Source of the DNA: Deltaproteobacteria bacterium
GTDB lineage: Bacteria > Desulfobacterota > Desulfobacteria > C00003060
Assembly: GCA_030667105.1 (NCBI GenBank)
Contig: DAOUWN010000055.1
Span: 1 to 9,367, forward strand
Direction of reading: 5' to 3'
Length of the DNA: 9,367 nt
Numbering within the stretch: the first letter of the stretch is position 1; each line of letters begins with the position of its first letter. Of the stretch, positions 1 through 7,324 are shown one piece after another. The notes beneath the pieces are model-generated. The model was not told where the DNA came from. It saw nothing but the letters and a program-made list of their open reading frames with translations, and searched no databases. The translations under genes were made by a program, and so were the position numbers.

Positions 1-390
1 ATGCGCATTAACACCCCCTCTGTTGCAACCCATCTTATGAAAAATCCTGATGTTTACCTTACGCCAGTTGGGCCTTCCTTGCGCAAGTTCAGCCTGGATG
101 AATTGCCACAGTTGTATAGCGTTTTGAAGGGGGACATAAGCTTTGTTGGGCCTCGCCCAGCTTTGTATAATCAGGATGATCTAGTTGAACTTCGAACCGG
201 AAAAGGGATACATGAACTCATTCCAGGGATTACTGGCTGGGCACAGGTAAACGGCAGGGATGAATTGCCGATTTCTGTCAAGGTGGAGTTCGATGAATAC
301 TATTTGAAAAACAGGTCGTTCCTCTTTGACCTTAAGATATTGTTGATGACCTTGATTAACGTTGTGAGGAGAGAGGGGGTTGCGCATTGA
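1..390 (+). CDS. Undecaprenyl-phosphate sugar-1-phosphate transferase (C-terminal part)
   Basis: This is the C-terminal 129 residues of a bacterial sugar transferase (monotopic phosphoglycosyl transferase superfamily, PglC/WcaJ C-terminal type). These enzymes move a sugar-1-phosphate from a UDP-sugar to undecaprenyl phosphate at the inner membrane and so start polysaccharide or O-antigen units. The visible sequence has the family core SLDELPQL, with the catalytic Asp-Glu pair at D33-E34. It is followed by KGDISFVGPRPALYNQDD, then PGITGWAQVNGRDELP and the C-terminal EFDEYYLKNRSFLFDLKIL block. Family members of this size class have about 200 residues. The first ATG of the window aligns with an internal methionine just after the usual FRSM region, so the membrane helix and about 70 N-terminal residues lie upstream of the window. 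The stop runs directly into short repeats at 389-429. The sugar specificity cannot be read from the sequence. Confidence 0.93.
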   Translation: MRINTPSVATHLMKNPDVYLTPVGPSLRKFSLDELPQLYSVLKGDISFVGPRPALYNQDDLVELRTGKGIHELIPGITGWAQVNGRDELPISVKVEFDEYYLKNRSFLFDLKILLMTLINVVRREGVAH

Positions 391-429
391 GGACGGAGGT
401 CAGAGGTCAGAAGAAACTGGAGGACGGAG
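389..429. repeat. Short GA-rich direct repeats after the sugar transferase
   Basis: The 10-mer GAGGACGGAG occurs at 389-398 and again at 420-429. Between them are two tandem GGTCAGA units. The first copy overlaps the stop codon of the sugar transferase. A looser relative (GAGGTCGGAAGG) follows the YdcF gene near 1544. These look like short intergenic repeats of unknown function. Confidence 0.6.
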
Positions 430-435
430 AACAGG

Positions 436-772
436 CTCACGCAAAGGCGCAAAGAACGCAAAGGTAAAGAAAGTATATGAATGAGAATGAGATTGCGAAG
501 ATAGTTGTTGATGTGGCGTTTCATGTTCATAAAAAGTTGGGGCCAGGGCTTCTGGAAAGCGTATATGAAGCTGTTTTGGCTTATGAATTAAAGAAAAGAT
601 GGTTGAAGGTTGAACGGCAAGCGCCTGTTCCAATTATTGACTTATCTCAGGCTGGCTGACAATAAGGTTGGGCTTATTAATCAATTTGGGTTCGGAACTG
701 ATTCGTGACGGTATATCAAGAGTCGTGAATGGTCTGAAAGAATAACCTGGCGTCTTTGCGCCTTTGCGTGAG
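436..772. repeat. Inverted-repeat-bounded element carrying the decayed GxxExxY gene
   Basis: A 20-bp sequence at 436-455 (CTCACGCAAAGGCGCAAAGA) is repeated perfectly in inverted orientation at 753-772. Each arm is built from 8-bp units of the form RCGCAAAG. The left arm has units at 439-446 and 447-454, and a third at 456-463 after one extra base. The right arm has two clean units and a worn third. The only coding content between the arms is the broken GxxExxY gene, so the arms and gene look like one module. No transposase and no target-site duplication are visible. From memory, CGCAAAG-type repeats often sit beside GxxExxY genes in other genomes; that association was not checked here. Confidence 0.75.
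477..745 (+). pseudogene. GxxExxY protein pseudogene with internal deletion and frameshift
   Basis: The first 53 codons from ATG 477 match the N-terminus of GxxExxY proteins (PD-(D/E)XK-like family of about 125 residues), including the name-giving GLLESVY within HKKLGPGLLESVYEAVL. The frame then runs into an early stop at 657-659. The expected C-terminus continues in two other frames: QLLTYLRLADNKV at 631-669, then GLLINLGSELIRDGISRVVNGLKE and a TAA at 671-745. The roughly 45 residues that should lie between, carrying the nuclease-like Asp and Glu-x-Lys residues, are absent. The junction sits in CAATTATTG (631-639), readable as the end of one part and the start of the other, which suggests a deletion between similar bases. 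One extra G at about 670 causes the second shift. The gene cannot make a functional protein as read. Confidence 0.87.
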
Positions 773-776
773 GAAG

Positions 777-1541
777 ATGTTTTTACTTAAGAAAATAATA
801 GGGCCGTTATTATTGCCTTTATCGCTTTGTCTTGAAATCCTACTATTGGGAATTTTCCTGCTCTGGTTTACCCGCAGGCAAAAGATTGGAAGGATAGTTG
901 TTTCTATAGGAGTCATCCTGCTTGCTGTTTTTGGCTGTGGGCTTATGTCGAACACTCTTCTAGGACGATTGGAGCACGAGTACCCACCACTTCTATCGTT
1001 GGATGACGTCAGTAATGTGAAGTGTGTAGTAGTCTTGGGGGGCGGACAGATCTCTAATCCACAGCTTCCTGTTACGAATCGGCTTTCAGGCGCTTCGTTG
1101 GCGCGTCTTGTGGAGGGAATTCGGCTTCACAACTTGCTGGGTAGAAGCAAGTTGATTCTTTCCGGAGGCGGGGCCTCTGATGCAATACCGGAGGCCAAGG
1201 TGCTGGCAGACGTGGCTGTTGCGTTGGGGATAGCCGGCGAGGATCTGGTGTTGGAGTCTTTATCGAGAGATACAAAGGATGAAGCCCGGCTCATCCAGAA
1301 GATCGTGGGAAACGATAGGTTTATTTTGGTGACCTCCGCTTCCCATATGCCCCGTTCCATGGCAATGTTCCGAAAAGCCGGTATGCAGCCCATACCTGCC
1401 CCCACAGATTATTACGTGAAACAACAGCGAGGAATGAGTCCCGGCATGTTTTTTCCAAGTTCCGGCGGGTTGGGGAAGACGGAACGGGCGGTTTACGAAT
1501 ACTTGGGGTTGACATGGGCAAAACTTAGGGGTCAAGTCTAG
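777..1541 (+). CDS. YdcF/ElyC/SanA-family (DUF218) membrane protein
   Basis: A 254-residue protein with two hydrophobic N-terminal segments (about residues 5-30 and 37-60) followed by a DUF218 domain. Visible family blocks are VVVLGGGQ (V84 onwards, glycines 88-90), LILSGGG near residue 130, SRDTKDEAR (163-171) and TSASHMPRSM (186-195, His190). Length and layout match ElyC of E. coli, which affects envelope and undecaprenyl-linked synthesis. That role is known for the relative and only inferred here, but it fits a neighbourhood of polysaccharide genes. An upstream TTG at 756 would extend the frame by seven residues (RLCV...), but those codons lie inside the right arm of an inverted repeat and do not resemble the family. 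ATG 777 is therefore chosen. Its only Shine-Dalgarno-like sequence, AGGA at 771-774, is unusually close. Confidence 0.88.
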   Translation: MFLLKKIIGPLLLPLSLCLEILLLGIFLLWFTRRQKIGRIVVSIGVILLAVFGCGLMSNTLLGRLEHEYPPLLSLDDVSNVKCVVVLGGGQISNPQLPVTNRLSGASLARLVEGIRLHNLLGRSKLILSGGGASDAIPEAKVLADVAVALGIAGEDLVLESLSRDTKDEARLIQKIVGNDRFILVTSASHMPRSMAMFRKAGMQPIPAPTDYYVKQQRGMSPGMFFPSSGGLGKTERAVYEYLGLTWAKLRGQV

Positions 1542-1689
1542 CTGAGGTCGGAAGGGAACAAAGAATTGGAACAACGGGATGGCATGGTGGGGTGAAAAGA
1601 GTGAGAAAGGACTTGCATAACAACCTCGCTAATGGTACTCGACGCTATCGTGTATCCCTTGGCGTCTGACCTGTCCAAGAAAGATGGAC
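1542..1689. other. Intergenic stretch without a recognised gene
   Basis: Together with the repeat that follows, this makes a gap of about 350 bases between the YdcF-like gene and the dehydratase gene. It begins with a purine-rich tract resembling the repeats at 389-429. A short frame at about 1593-1670 ends at a TGA and encodes a peptide ending in TRRYRVSLGV, matched to no family. No convincing promoter, terminator or RNA was found. Confidence 0.5.
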
Positions 1690-1878
1690 TCGCAAAAAGT
1701 CCGCAAACAGACGGCACAGCAAAAAGCTCCAGATGCAAGGCGCGCGAAGCTTGAGGAATGAGACGTACTTACGGTACGTCGCAATGATTTACCCTGTTAA
1801 ATCGGCTCCGCCGTCTCGCATAGCGAGAATTTAACAGGGCGGGGATGAAGCGCAACGCCGCAGATGGACTTTTTGCGA
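1690..1878. repeat. Intergenic palindromic repeat element with terminal inverted repeats
   Basis: The 13-mer TCGCAAAAAGTCC at 1690-1702 recurs in inverted orientation as GGACTTTTTGCGA at 1866-1878 and bounds a 189-bp element. The 9-mer AGATGGACT is also present in direct orientation at both ends (1682-1690 and 1862-1870). Inside are a perfect 7-bp hairpin (GACGTAC 1762-1768 with GTACGTC 1774-1780) and the larger structure at 1792-1839. The sequence between is typical of a dispersed non-coding repeat that I associate with Desulfobacterota genomes. Only one copy is in this window, so dispersal is an inference. Confidence 0.72.
1792..1839. repeat. Perfect three-way-junction palindrome
   Basis: This 48-bp segment pairs almost completely with itself. 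The outer stem is 11 bp (CCCTGTTAAAT 1792-1802 with ATTTAACAGGG 1829-1839). It encloses two abutting hairpins: CGGC-TCC-GCCG (1803-1813) and TCTCGC-ATA-GCGAGA (1814-1828). Only the two 3-nt loops are unpaired, and no base is left over at the junction. It has no U-tract, so it is not a standard terminator. It may be a separate palindromic unit nested inside the larger repeat. Confidence 0.75.
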
Positions 1879-1896
1879 AGCCGTCAAGAAAGGGCT

Positions 1897-3942
1897 ATGA
1901 AAACCAATCTATTACGCAGGAATTTTTTGGTAGTTCTGGGCATTGATGTCCTGGTGCTTGCTGCAGCCTGGTATGCGGCGCACTTGGTCCGCTTCGAATT
2001 TGCCATCCCGGCGGAGACACTGGTCTTGTTTTCAAGGATGTTGCCGGTTATTCTTGCCGTCAAGATTGTCAGTTTCTATTTCTTCGATCTCTACCGCGGG
2101 ATGTGGCGCTACACCAGTATTTCTGACCTTCTAAATATTATCAAGGCTTCTGCCGTTAGTTCTCTTCTCATTATAACTATTGTACTTTTAGGCACAAGGT
2201 TTGAAGGTTTTTCTCGGTCTGTTTTCATTATTGATTGGTGCTTAACCATTCTGGTTATGTCAGGATTTCGCCTTAGCGTCCGTCTTTATTTTGAGGTTTT
2301 CAGTGAAGACAAACCCTCGAAGGTGGCCATCAGGGCACTTTTTAGACCTCTGAGAAAAAAGCGTCCTGGATTCAAGAACCTGCTTATTATAGGTGCCGGA
2401 GACTGCGGCGAAAAGATCTATAGAGAGATACGTGGCAACACACGCCTTGGCTATAATGTGGTGGGGTTCCTCGATGATCATCCCACAAAGATGGGTATGA
2501 AGATCCATGGTATTCCAGTGTTGGGGCCTGTCAGAAATATTGCGCCGGTAGCAAGAAGTGTCAAGGCTGACGAGGCGCTGATTGCCATTCCATCGGCCAA
2601 TTCGGAACAGATGCGTCAGATTGTGGCCCACTGCAAGGAGAGCGGCCTACAATTCAAGACAGTACCTGGCATGGGCGAACTCATTAACGGTAAGGTGACG
2701 GTCAATGCGATTCGCGAGGTGGCTTACCGAGATTTGCTGGGTCGTGAAGTAGTTAGATTGGACGAGGTGCGAATCGGCACGTGCCTTCACGGCAAGAGCG
2801 TTCTCGTCACCGGCGCTGGCGGCTCAATCGGTTCGGAATTATGCCGGCAGATCTGCCGGTTTCGGCCGGAGAGAATTACGTTATATGAAAGGGCAGAGAG
2901 CTTTCTTTATGAACTTGAGCTGGAGCTCAAACAGGACTTCAGTGACATAAGAATCTTGCCTTTACTGGCAGATATCCGAGACAGGCGCCAGCTTGAAAAA
3001 GCCTTTGAGGCTTCGAAGCCTCAAGTTGTTTTTCATGCAGCGGCCTACAAGCACGTGCCCATGATGGAGCTTCAACCCTGGAAGGCGATCAAGAATAACA
3101 TCCTGGGGACGCGAAATTTGATTGATGTGGTAAAGAGGTTCGATGTGGAGCGCTTTGTTTTTGTCTCCACTGACAAAGCCGTGCGTCCGGTTAATGTCAT
3201 GGGCGCCTCCAAGCGGGTGGCAGAGCTGCTCGTTCAGAGTCAAAACGGCCGAGGACAATCGGGCACTCATTTCATGATCGTGCGCTTCGGCAATGTAGTG
3301 GGCAGCATTGGTAGTGTGGTGCCGCTTTTCAAGAAGCAAATTGAGAAAGGGGGTCCAGTTACCGTCACTCACCGGGAGGCTACCCGTTATTTCATGACGA
3401 TTCCGGAGGCCTGCCAGCTCATCCTTCAAGCGGGCGCCATGGGTGAGGGCGGCGAGATTTTTGTCCTCGATATGGGTACGCCGATCAGGATTGCCGACAT
3501 GGCCCGCGATCTTATCCGTCTATCCGGGTTAGAGCCGGATGTGGACATCAAGATTGAGTATATTGGCCTCAGGCCCGGGGAAAAGCTCTATGAAGAGTTA
3601 ATCACTGAGGGCGAGGGCATCCTTCCTACCAACCATGATAAGATCATGGTCCTCAAGGGGGCAGAGTGTCATCTCGGGGTCCTGAACGGCGCCATCGACG
3701 AACTGGCGAAACTGGCGTATGATCAGGATACTCATAATATCAAGGAGAAGCTTAAAAACATTGTACCGGAATACAGGCCGAGTTGGCAAGCGGCAAGAGG
3801 GGTGAAGGATGTCCACGAGATAGGGGAAGGTGGAGTGAAAAAGGAGTTTCAAGACAATCCGGAAAACACCCCACGAGCAGCTTCGTATTCAACCGGTGAG
3901 GTAACAGACCAAAGGCACGAAGGCGAACAGGTTTCAGCCTGA
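1897..3942 (+). CDS. Membrane-bound UDP-GlcNAc-type 4,6-dehydratase (WbpM/PglF/CapD family)
   Basis: The 681-residue protein has four N-terminal membrane helices (about residues 8-30, 40-65, 77-98 and 107-130) and the family motif DLYRGMWRYTSISDL. A first nucleotide-binding fold has GAGDCGEK from residue 166. A second Rossmann domain has GAGGSIGSE from residue 306 and AAYKHVPMME, and its active-site block is STDKAVRPVNVMGASKR. By alignment with FlaA1, T425, D426, K427 and K439 are present, and Met435 stands where short dehydratases have Tyr. That change is normal for the large WbpM/PglF class. The expected reaction removes water from UDP-GlcNAc to give the 4-keto-6-deoxy sugar used for bacillosamine or QuiNAc-type sugars. 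An in-frame ATG at 1864 lies inside the preceding repeat; ATG 1897, behind AGAAAGGG, aligns with the family start. About 50 C-terminal residues past PEYRP are charged and look unconserved. Confidence 0.93.
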   Translation: MKTNLLRRNFLVVLGIDVLVLAAAWYAAHLVRFEFAIPAETLVLFSRMLPVILAVKIVSFYFFDLYRGMWRYTSISDLLNIIKASAVSSLLIITIVLLGTRFEGFSRSVFIIDWCLTILVMSGFRLSVRLYFEVFSEDKPSKVAIRALFRPLRKKRPGFKNLLIIGAGDCGEKIYREIRGNTRLGYNVVGFLDDHPTKMGMKIHGIPVLGPVRNIAPVARSVKADEALIAIPSANSEQMRQIVAHCKESGLQFKTVPGMGELINGKVTVNAIREVAYRDLLGREVVRLDEVRIGTCLHGKSVLVTGAGGSIGSELCRQICRFRPERITLYERAESFLYELELELKQDFSDIRILPLLADIRDRRQLEKAFEASKPQVVFHAAAYKHVPMMELQPWKAIKNNILGTRNLIDVVKRFDVERFVFVSTDKAVRPVNVMGASKRVAELLVQSQNGRGQSGTHFMIVRFGNVVGSIGSVVPLFKKQIEKGGPVTVTHREATRYFMTIPEACQLILQAGAMGEGGEIFVLDMGTPIRIADMARDLIRLSGLEPDVDIKIEYIGLRPGEKLYEELITEGEGILPTNHDKIMVLKGAECHLGVLNGAIDELAKLAYDQDTHNIKEKLKNIVPEYRPSWQAARGVKDVHEIGEGGVKKEFQDNPENTPRAASYSTGEVTDQRHEGEQVSA

Positions 3943-4123
3943 ACGCTGAGCAAAGGGCATGAACAATACGCCCGTGAATATATTTTTTGAAAACTTCCTG
4001 CCGACACTAACAATTTCAATAATCCCTGCCCCGTGTTCCCCCTCACGTATTTTCCCGCCAATTTCACCTCTCTCTTGTTCCCGATAAGAAGTGACACCTG
4101 TTTCCGCTCAAGGCGAGACCGTT
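3943..4123. other. Non-coding stretch after the dehydratase gene
   Basis: This is the first part of a roughly 440-base region with no recognisable gene; the 142-bp repeat and a further unassigned stretch (4266-4381) follow. Minus-strand frames here are short and match nothing I know. There is a pyrimidine-rich tract at about 4020-4082 and no clear terminator. It could be remains of an inserted or deleted gene, but nothing in the sequence proves that. Confidence 0.45.
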
Positions 4124-4265
4124 GAGACCTTTGAAAAACGCCCCCTTTTGCTCAATTTCTGCGTCACGCTCAAATTTCAATCCTCAAAATACTCAATGTA
4201 TTCCTGCGGTTAAAATTCTCGTGTTCCTTGAACTCGAACAAAATTGAACATTTTTCAAAGCTCTC
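4124..4265. repeat. 142-bp palindromic repeat element (MITE-like)
   Basis: The ends are inverted copies: GAGACCTTTGAAAAACG at 4124-4140 matches the reverse complement of 4249-4265 at 15 of 17 positions. At the exact centre is a small hairpin, AATAC (4188-4192) with GTATT (4198-4202). Partial complementarity continues inward (CTCAATTT near the left end, AAATTGAA near the right). It has no coding capacity. This resembles a dispersed non-autonomous element, and I recall similar sequences from Desulfobacterota genomes. Other copies cannot be seen within the window. Confidence 0.65.
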
Positions 4266-4381
4266 CTTTTCACAACCCCTTTGAGCGACCATGATGAGCT
4301 TTTTGGGGACCCATCCGGGGCGAAGTGGACTCACATGAGTCGGCAAAGCCTGTGAACGGTTTGAGGCCCTGAGGCCGACTA

Positions 4382-4768
4382 TCACCAGACAGATCGGACA
4401 GGATATTGCAAAATGAGTTCATCTGGTGTCATAATATTAAATTGGTGAACAATGGCCTGGCAAATCAGCATGCGGTCAAAGGGGTCTTTATGGAATTCAG
4501 GCAGCCGCGTCATGTATAATGTGGCTTCCTCTTCCAGCGGAACGGTCTCTATGGCATGTTTTTTTCGCTGGGCCGGTATGAAGTGCTCAGGTCGTTGCGG
4601 CAGCGGCAGTCGTCCCAGGGCATGTTTGATGCAAATCTCCCAGCTGGAGACAGAACTCAGATAAATGTCGTTCTCAGGGTTGACAAAGAGTTCACGGGCA
4701 TGAGTCGAGAGTTCGGAGGCATCACTGATAATCCAGAGAAATGCACATGTGTCCAAGAGTATTTTCAA
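4382..4768 (-). CDS. vapC: VapC-type PIN-domain toxin ribonuclease
   Basis: A 128-residue PIN-domain protein, full length for VapC toxins, which are Mg-dependent RNases that cut tRNA or rRNA when freed from their antitoxin. The four acidic positions expected in the active site are visible: D6 in LLDTCAFLW, E44 in SSWEICIK, D98 in KDPFDRMLI, and D116 in the block IMTPDE. The start is TTG at 4768. It overlaps the TGA of the upstream antitoxin in the four bases TTGA (4768-4765), so translation is probably coupled. The pair lies on the minus strand between two + strand housekeeping or envelope genes, next to a repeat element, as expected for a mobile or accessory islet. The RNA target cannot be told from the sequence. 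Confidence 0.92.
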   Translation of the reverse strand: MKILLDTCAFLWIISDASELSTHARELFVNPENDIYLSSVSSWEICIKHALGRLPLPQRPEHFIPAQRKKHAIETVPLEEEATLYMTRLPEFHKDPFDRMLICQAIVHQFNIMTPDELILQYPVRSVW

Positions 4769-5010
4769 GGATCTGCACCATAAAATGGGGCCACGATTTC
4801 GGCCGGCAAGGGTTCAAAAAATTCGGGAGGAACTTTGAATTTGCCTTTGGCCAGGCCCACTGGACGTCGAGATTTTCTATCCGGCCGAATAGGACGAATT
4901 TCGGCAACAGGGACATTTCTTTTGCACAATACAATGGTTTCCCCTTTGGCCAATCGATCCAGGTAGCGGGAGAGATGCGTTTTTGCTTCATGAATGTTGA
5001 TTCTAATCAT
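4765..5010 (-). CDS. vapB: Phd/YefM-type VapB antitoxin
   Basis: An 81-residue antitoxin. The N-terminal half, INIHEAKTHLSRYLDRLAKGETIVLCKRNVPVAEIRP (from residue 4), is the Phd/YefM DNA-binding and dimerisation fold. The tail, from about residue 50 and containing GLAKGKFKVPPEFFEPLPAEI, is the usual toxin-wrapping segment that blocks the PIN active site. Such antitoxins also repress their own promoter. ATG 5010 is the only reasonable start, because homologues begin a few residues before INIHEAKTHLS. It has no Shine-Dalgarno sequence, and the promoter is so close that the transcript is probably leaderless. The gene is divergent from pgi. Confidence 0.92.
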   Translation of the reverse strand: MIRINIHEAKTHLSRYLDRLAKGETIVLCKRNVPVAEIRPIRPDRKSRRPVGLAKGKFKVPPEFFEPLPAEIVAPFYGADP

Positions 5011-5016
5011 GGTTTA

Positions 5017-5045
5017 TTTGTAGCCTAGAAAGTGAACCAAGTCAA
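5017..5045 (-). promoter_or_regulatory. Predicted vapBC promoter, apparently leaderless
   Basis: Read on the minus strand, TTGACT (5045-5040) and TACAAA (5022-5017) are separated by 17 bases, a good sigma70-type pair. With normal spacing, +1 falls on or next to position 5010, the A of the vapB ATG. A weak inverted repeat (TTCTA at 5001-5005, TAGAA at 5026-5030) spans the start region and might be an operator. Confidence 0.62.
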
Positions 5046-5064
5046 CCCTTTTTTTGAATACTGA

Positions 5065-6792
<1,728 letters not shown>

Positions 6793-6808
6793 AAGTCTGT
6801 TCTTCTTG

Positions 6809-6837
6809 TTGACCCAGTGGGGTTAATCTGTTAAATT
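6809..6837 (+). promoter_or_regulatory. Predicted sigma70-type promoter for the DUF3842-ispH operon
   Basis: TTGACC (6809-6814) and TAAATT (6832-6837) are separated by 17 bases. Transcription would begin near 6844, about 50 bases before the first gene. This suggests the two downstream genes are transcribed independently of pgi. Confidence 0.6.
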
Positions 6838-6895
6838 ACATACAAAAAAACAGGTCAGAATTCAAAATGACTCTGTCAAAGCGCGGACAGGGAAT

Positions 6896-7324
6896 ATGAG
6901 TCTGAATATGCGTATCTGTGTGATTGACGGTCAGGGCGGGGGTATCGGAAGCATCATCATAAAAAAGCTCAGGGAAGCTTTCGGGGAATCAGTGGATATA
7001 ACTGCCCTTGGAACCAATGCCATTGCCACGGCCCAGATGCTCAAGGCCAGGGCAAATCGAGGCGCCTCGGGCGAAAACGCCATTGTGCGCACGGTGGGCC
7101 AGGCGGACATTATCGTTGGTCCCATGGCAATTGTCTTGGCTCATTCCATGATGGGCGAGATGACCCCTCGCATGGCTGAGGCTGTGACCGCAAGCACGGC
7201 CAAGAAGTTATTGATTCCACTTTCCCAGGAAAATGTTGAAATCGTGGGACTACCCCGGACCCCCCTTCCGCCGCTCATTGAAATGTTGATCGAAAAACAC
7301 CTGAAAGCCATTCTTGAAAATTAG
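6896..7324 (+). CDS. DUF3842 family protein
   Basis: A 142-residue protein of the uncharacterised DUF3842 family. The N-terminus, RICVIDGQGGGIGSIII, has a strand followed by a glycine-rich loop (DGQGGGIG, residues 10-17) as in nucleotide-binding Rossmann-like folds; no ligand is established. Further conserved-looking parts are ALGTNAIATAQMLKARANRGASGENAIV, the small-residue run DIIVGPMAIVLAHSMMGEMTP, and the C-terminal KKLLIPL...VEIVGLP. There are no signal peptide or membrane helices, so it is probably cytoplasmic. ATG 6896 follows AGGGA by only two bases. ATG 6908 gives the N-terminus more usual for the family (MRICVIDGQGG) but has a distant Shine-Dalgarno sequence, so either is possible. 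The 3' end overlaps the next gene by 11 nt, which points to joint expression and perhaps joint function. Confidence 0.85.
   Translation: MSLNMRICVIDGQGGGIGSIIIKKLREAFGESVDITALGTNAIATAQMLKARANRGASGENAIVRTVGQADIIVGPMAIVLAHSMMGEMTPRMAEAVTASTAKKLLIPLSQENVEIVGLPRTPLPPLIEMLIEKHLKAILEN

Noticed and set aside
436..463. CGCAAAG tandem units as a CRISPR array
   Set aside because: The 8-bp units are adjacent with no unique spacers.
1593..1673. Short peptide frame ending TRRYRVSLGV as a small gene or gene remnant
   Set aside because: It is too short, no family was recognised and no ribosome binding site supports it.
2260..2631. Minus-strand open frame of 123 codons within the dehydratase gene
   Set aside because: It lies antisense to a strongly conserved coding region, with no recognisable motif; treated as a shadow.
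3934..3949. TCAGC/GCTGA hairpin at the dehydratase stop as a terminator
   Set aside because: The stem has only 5 bp, it overlaps the stop codon and it has no T-run.
4170..4385. Minus-strand open frame of 71 codons after vapC
   Set aside because: It runs through the palindromic 142-bp repeat, and the peptide resembles nothing known.
4741..5028. Plus-strand open frame of 95 codons opposite vapB and the vapC start
   Set aside because: It is antisense to two well-supported genes, has no family resemblance and no ribosome binding site.
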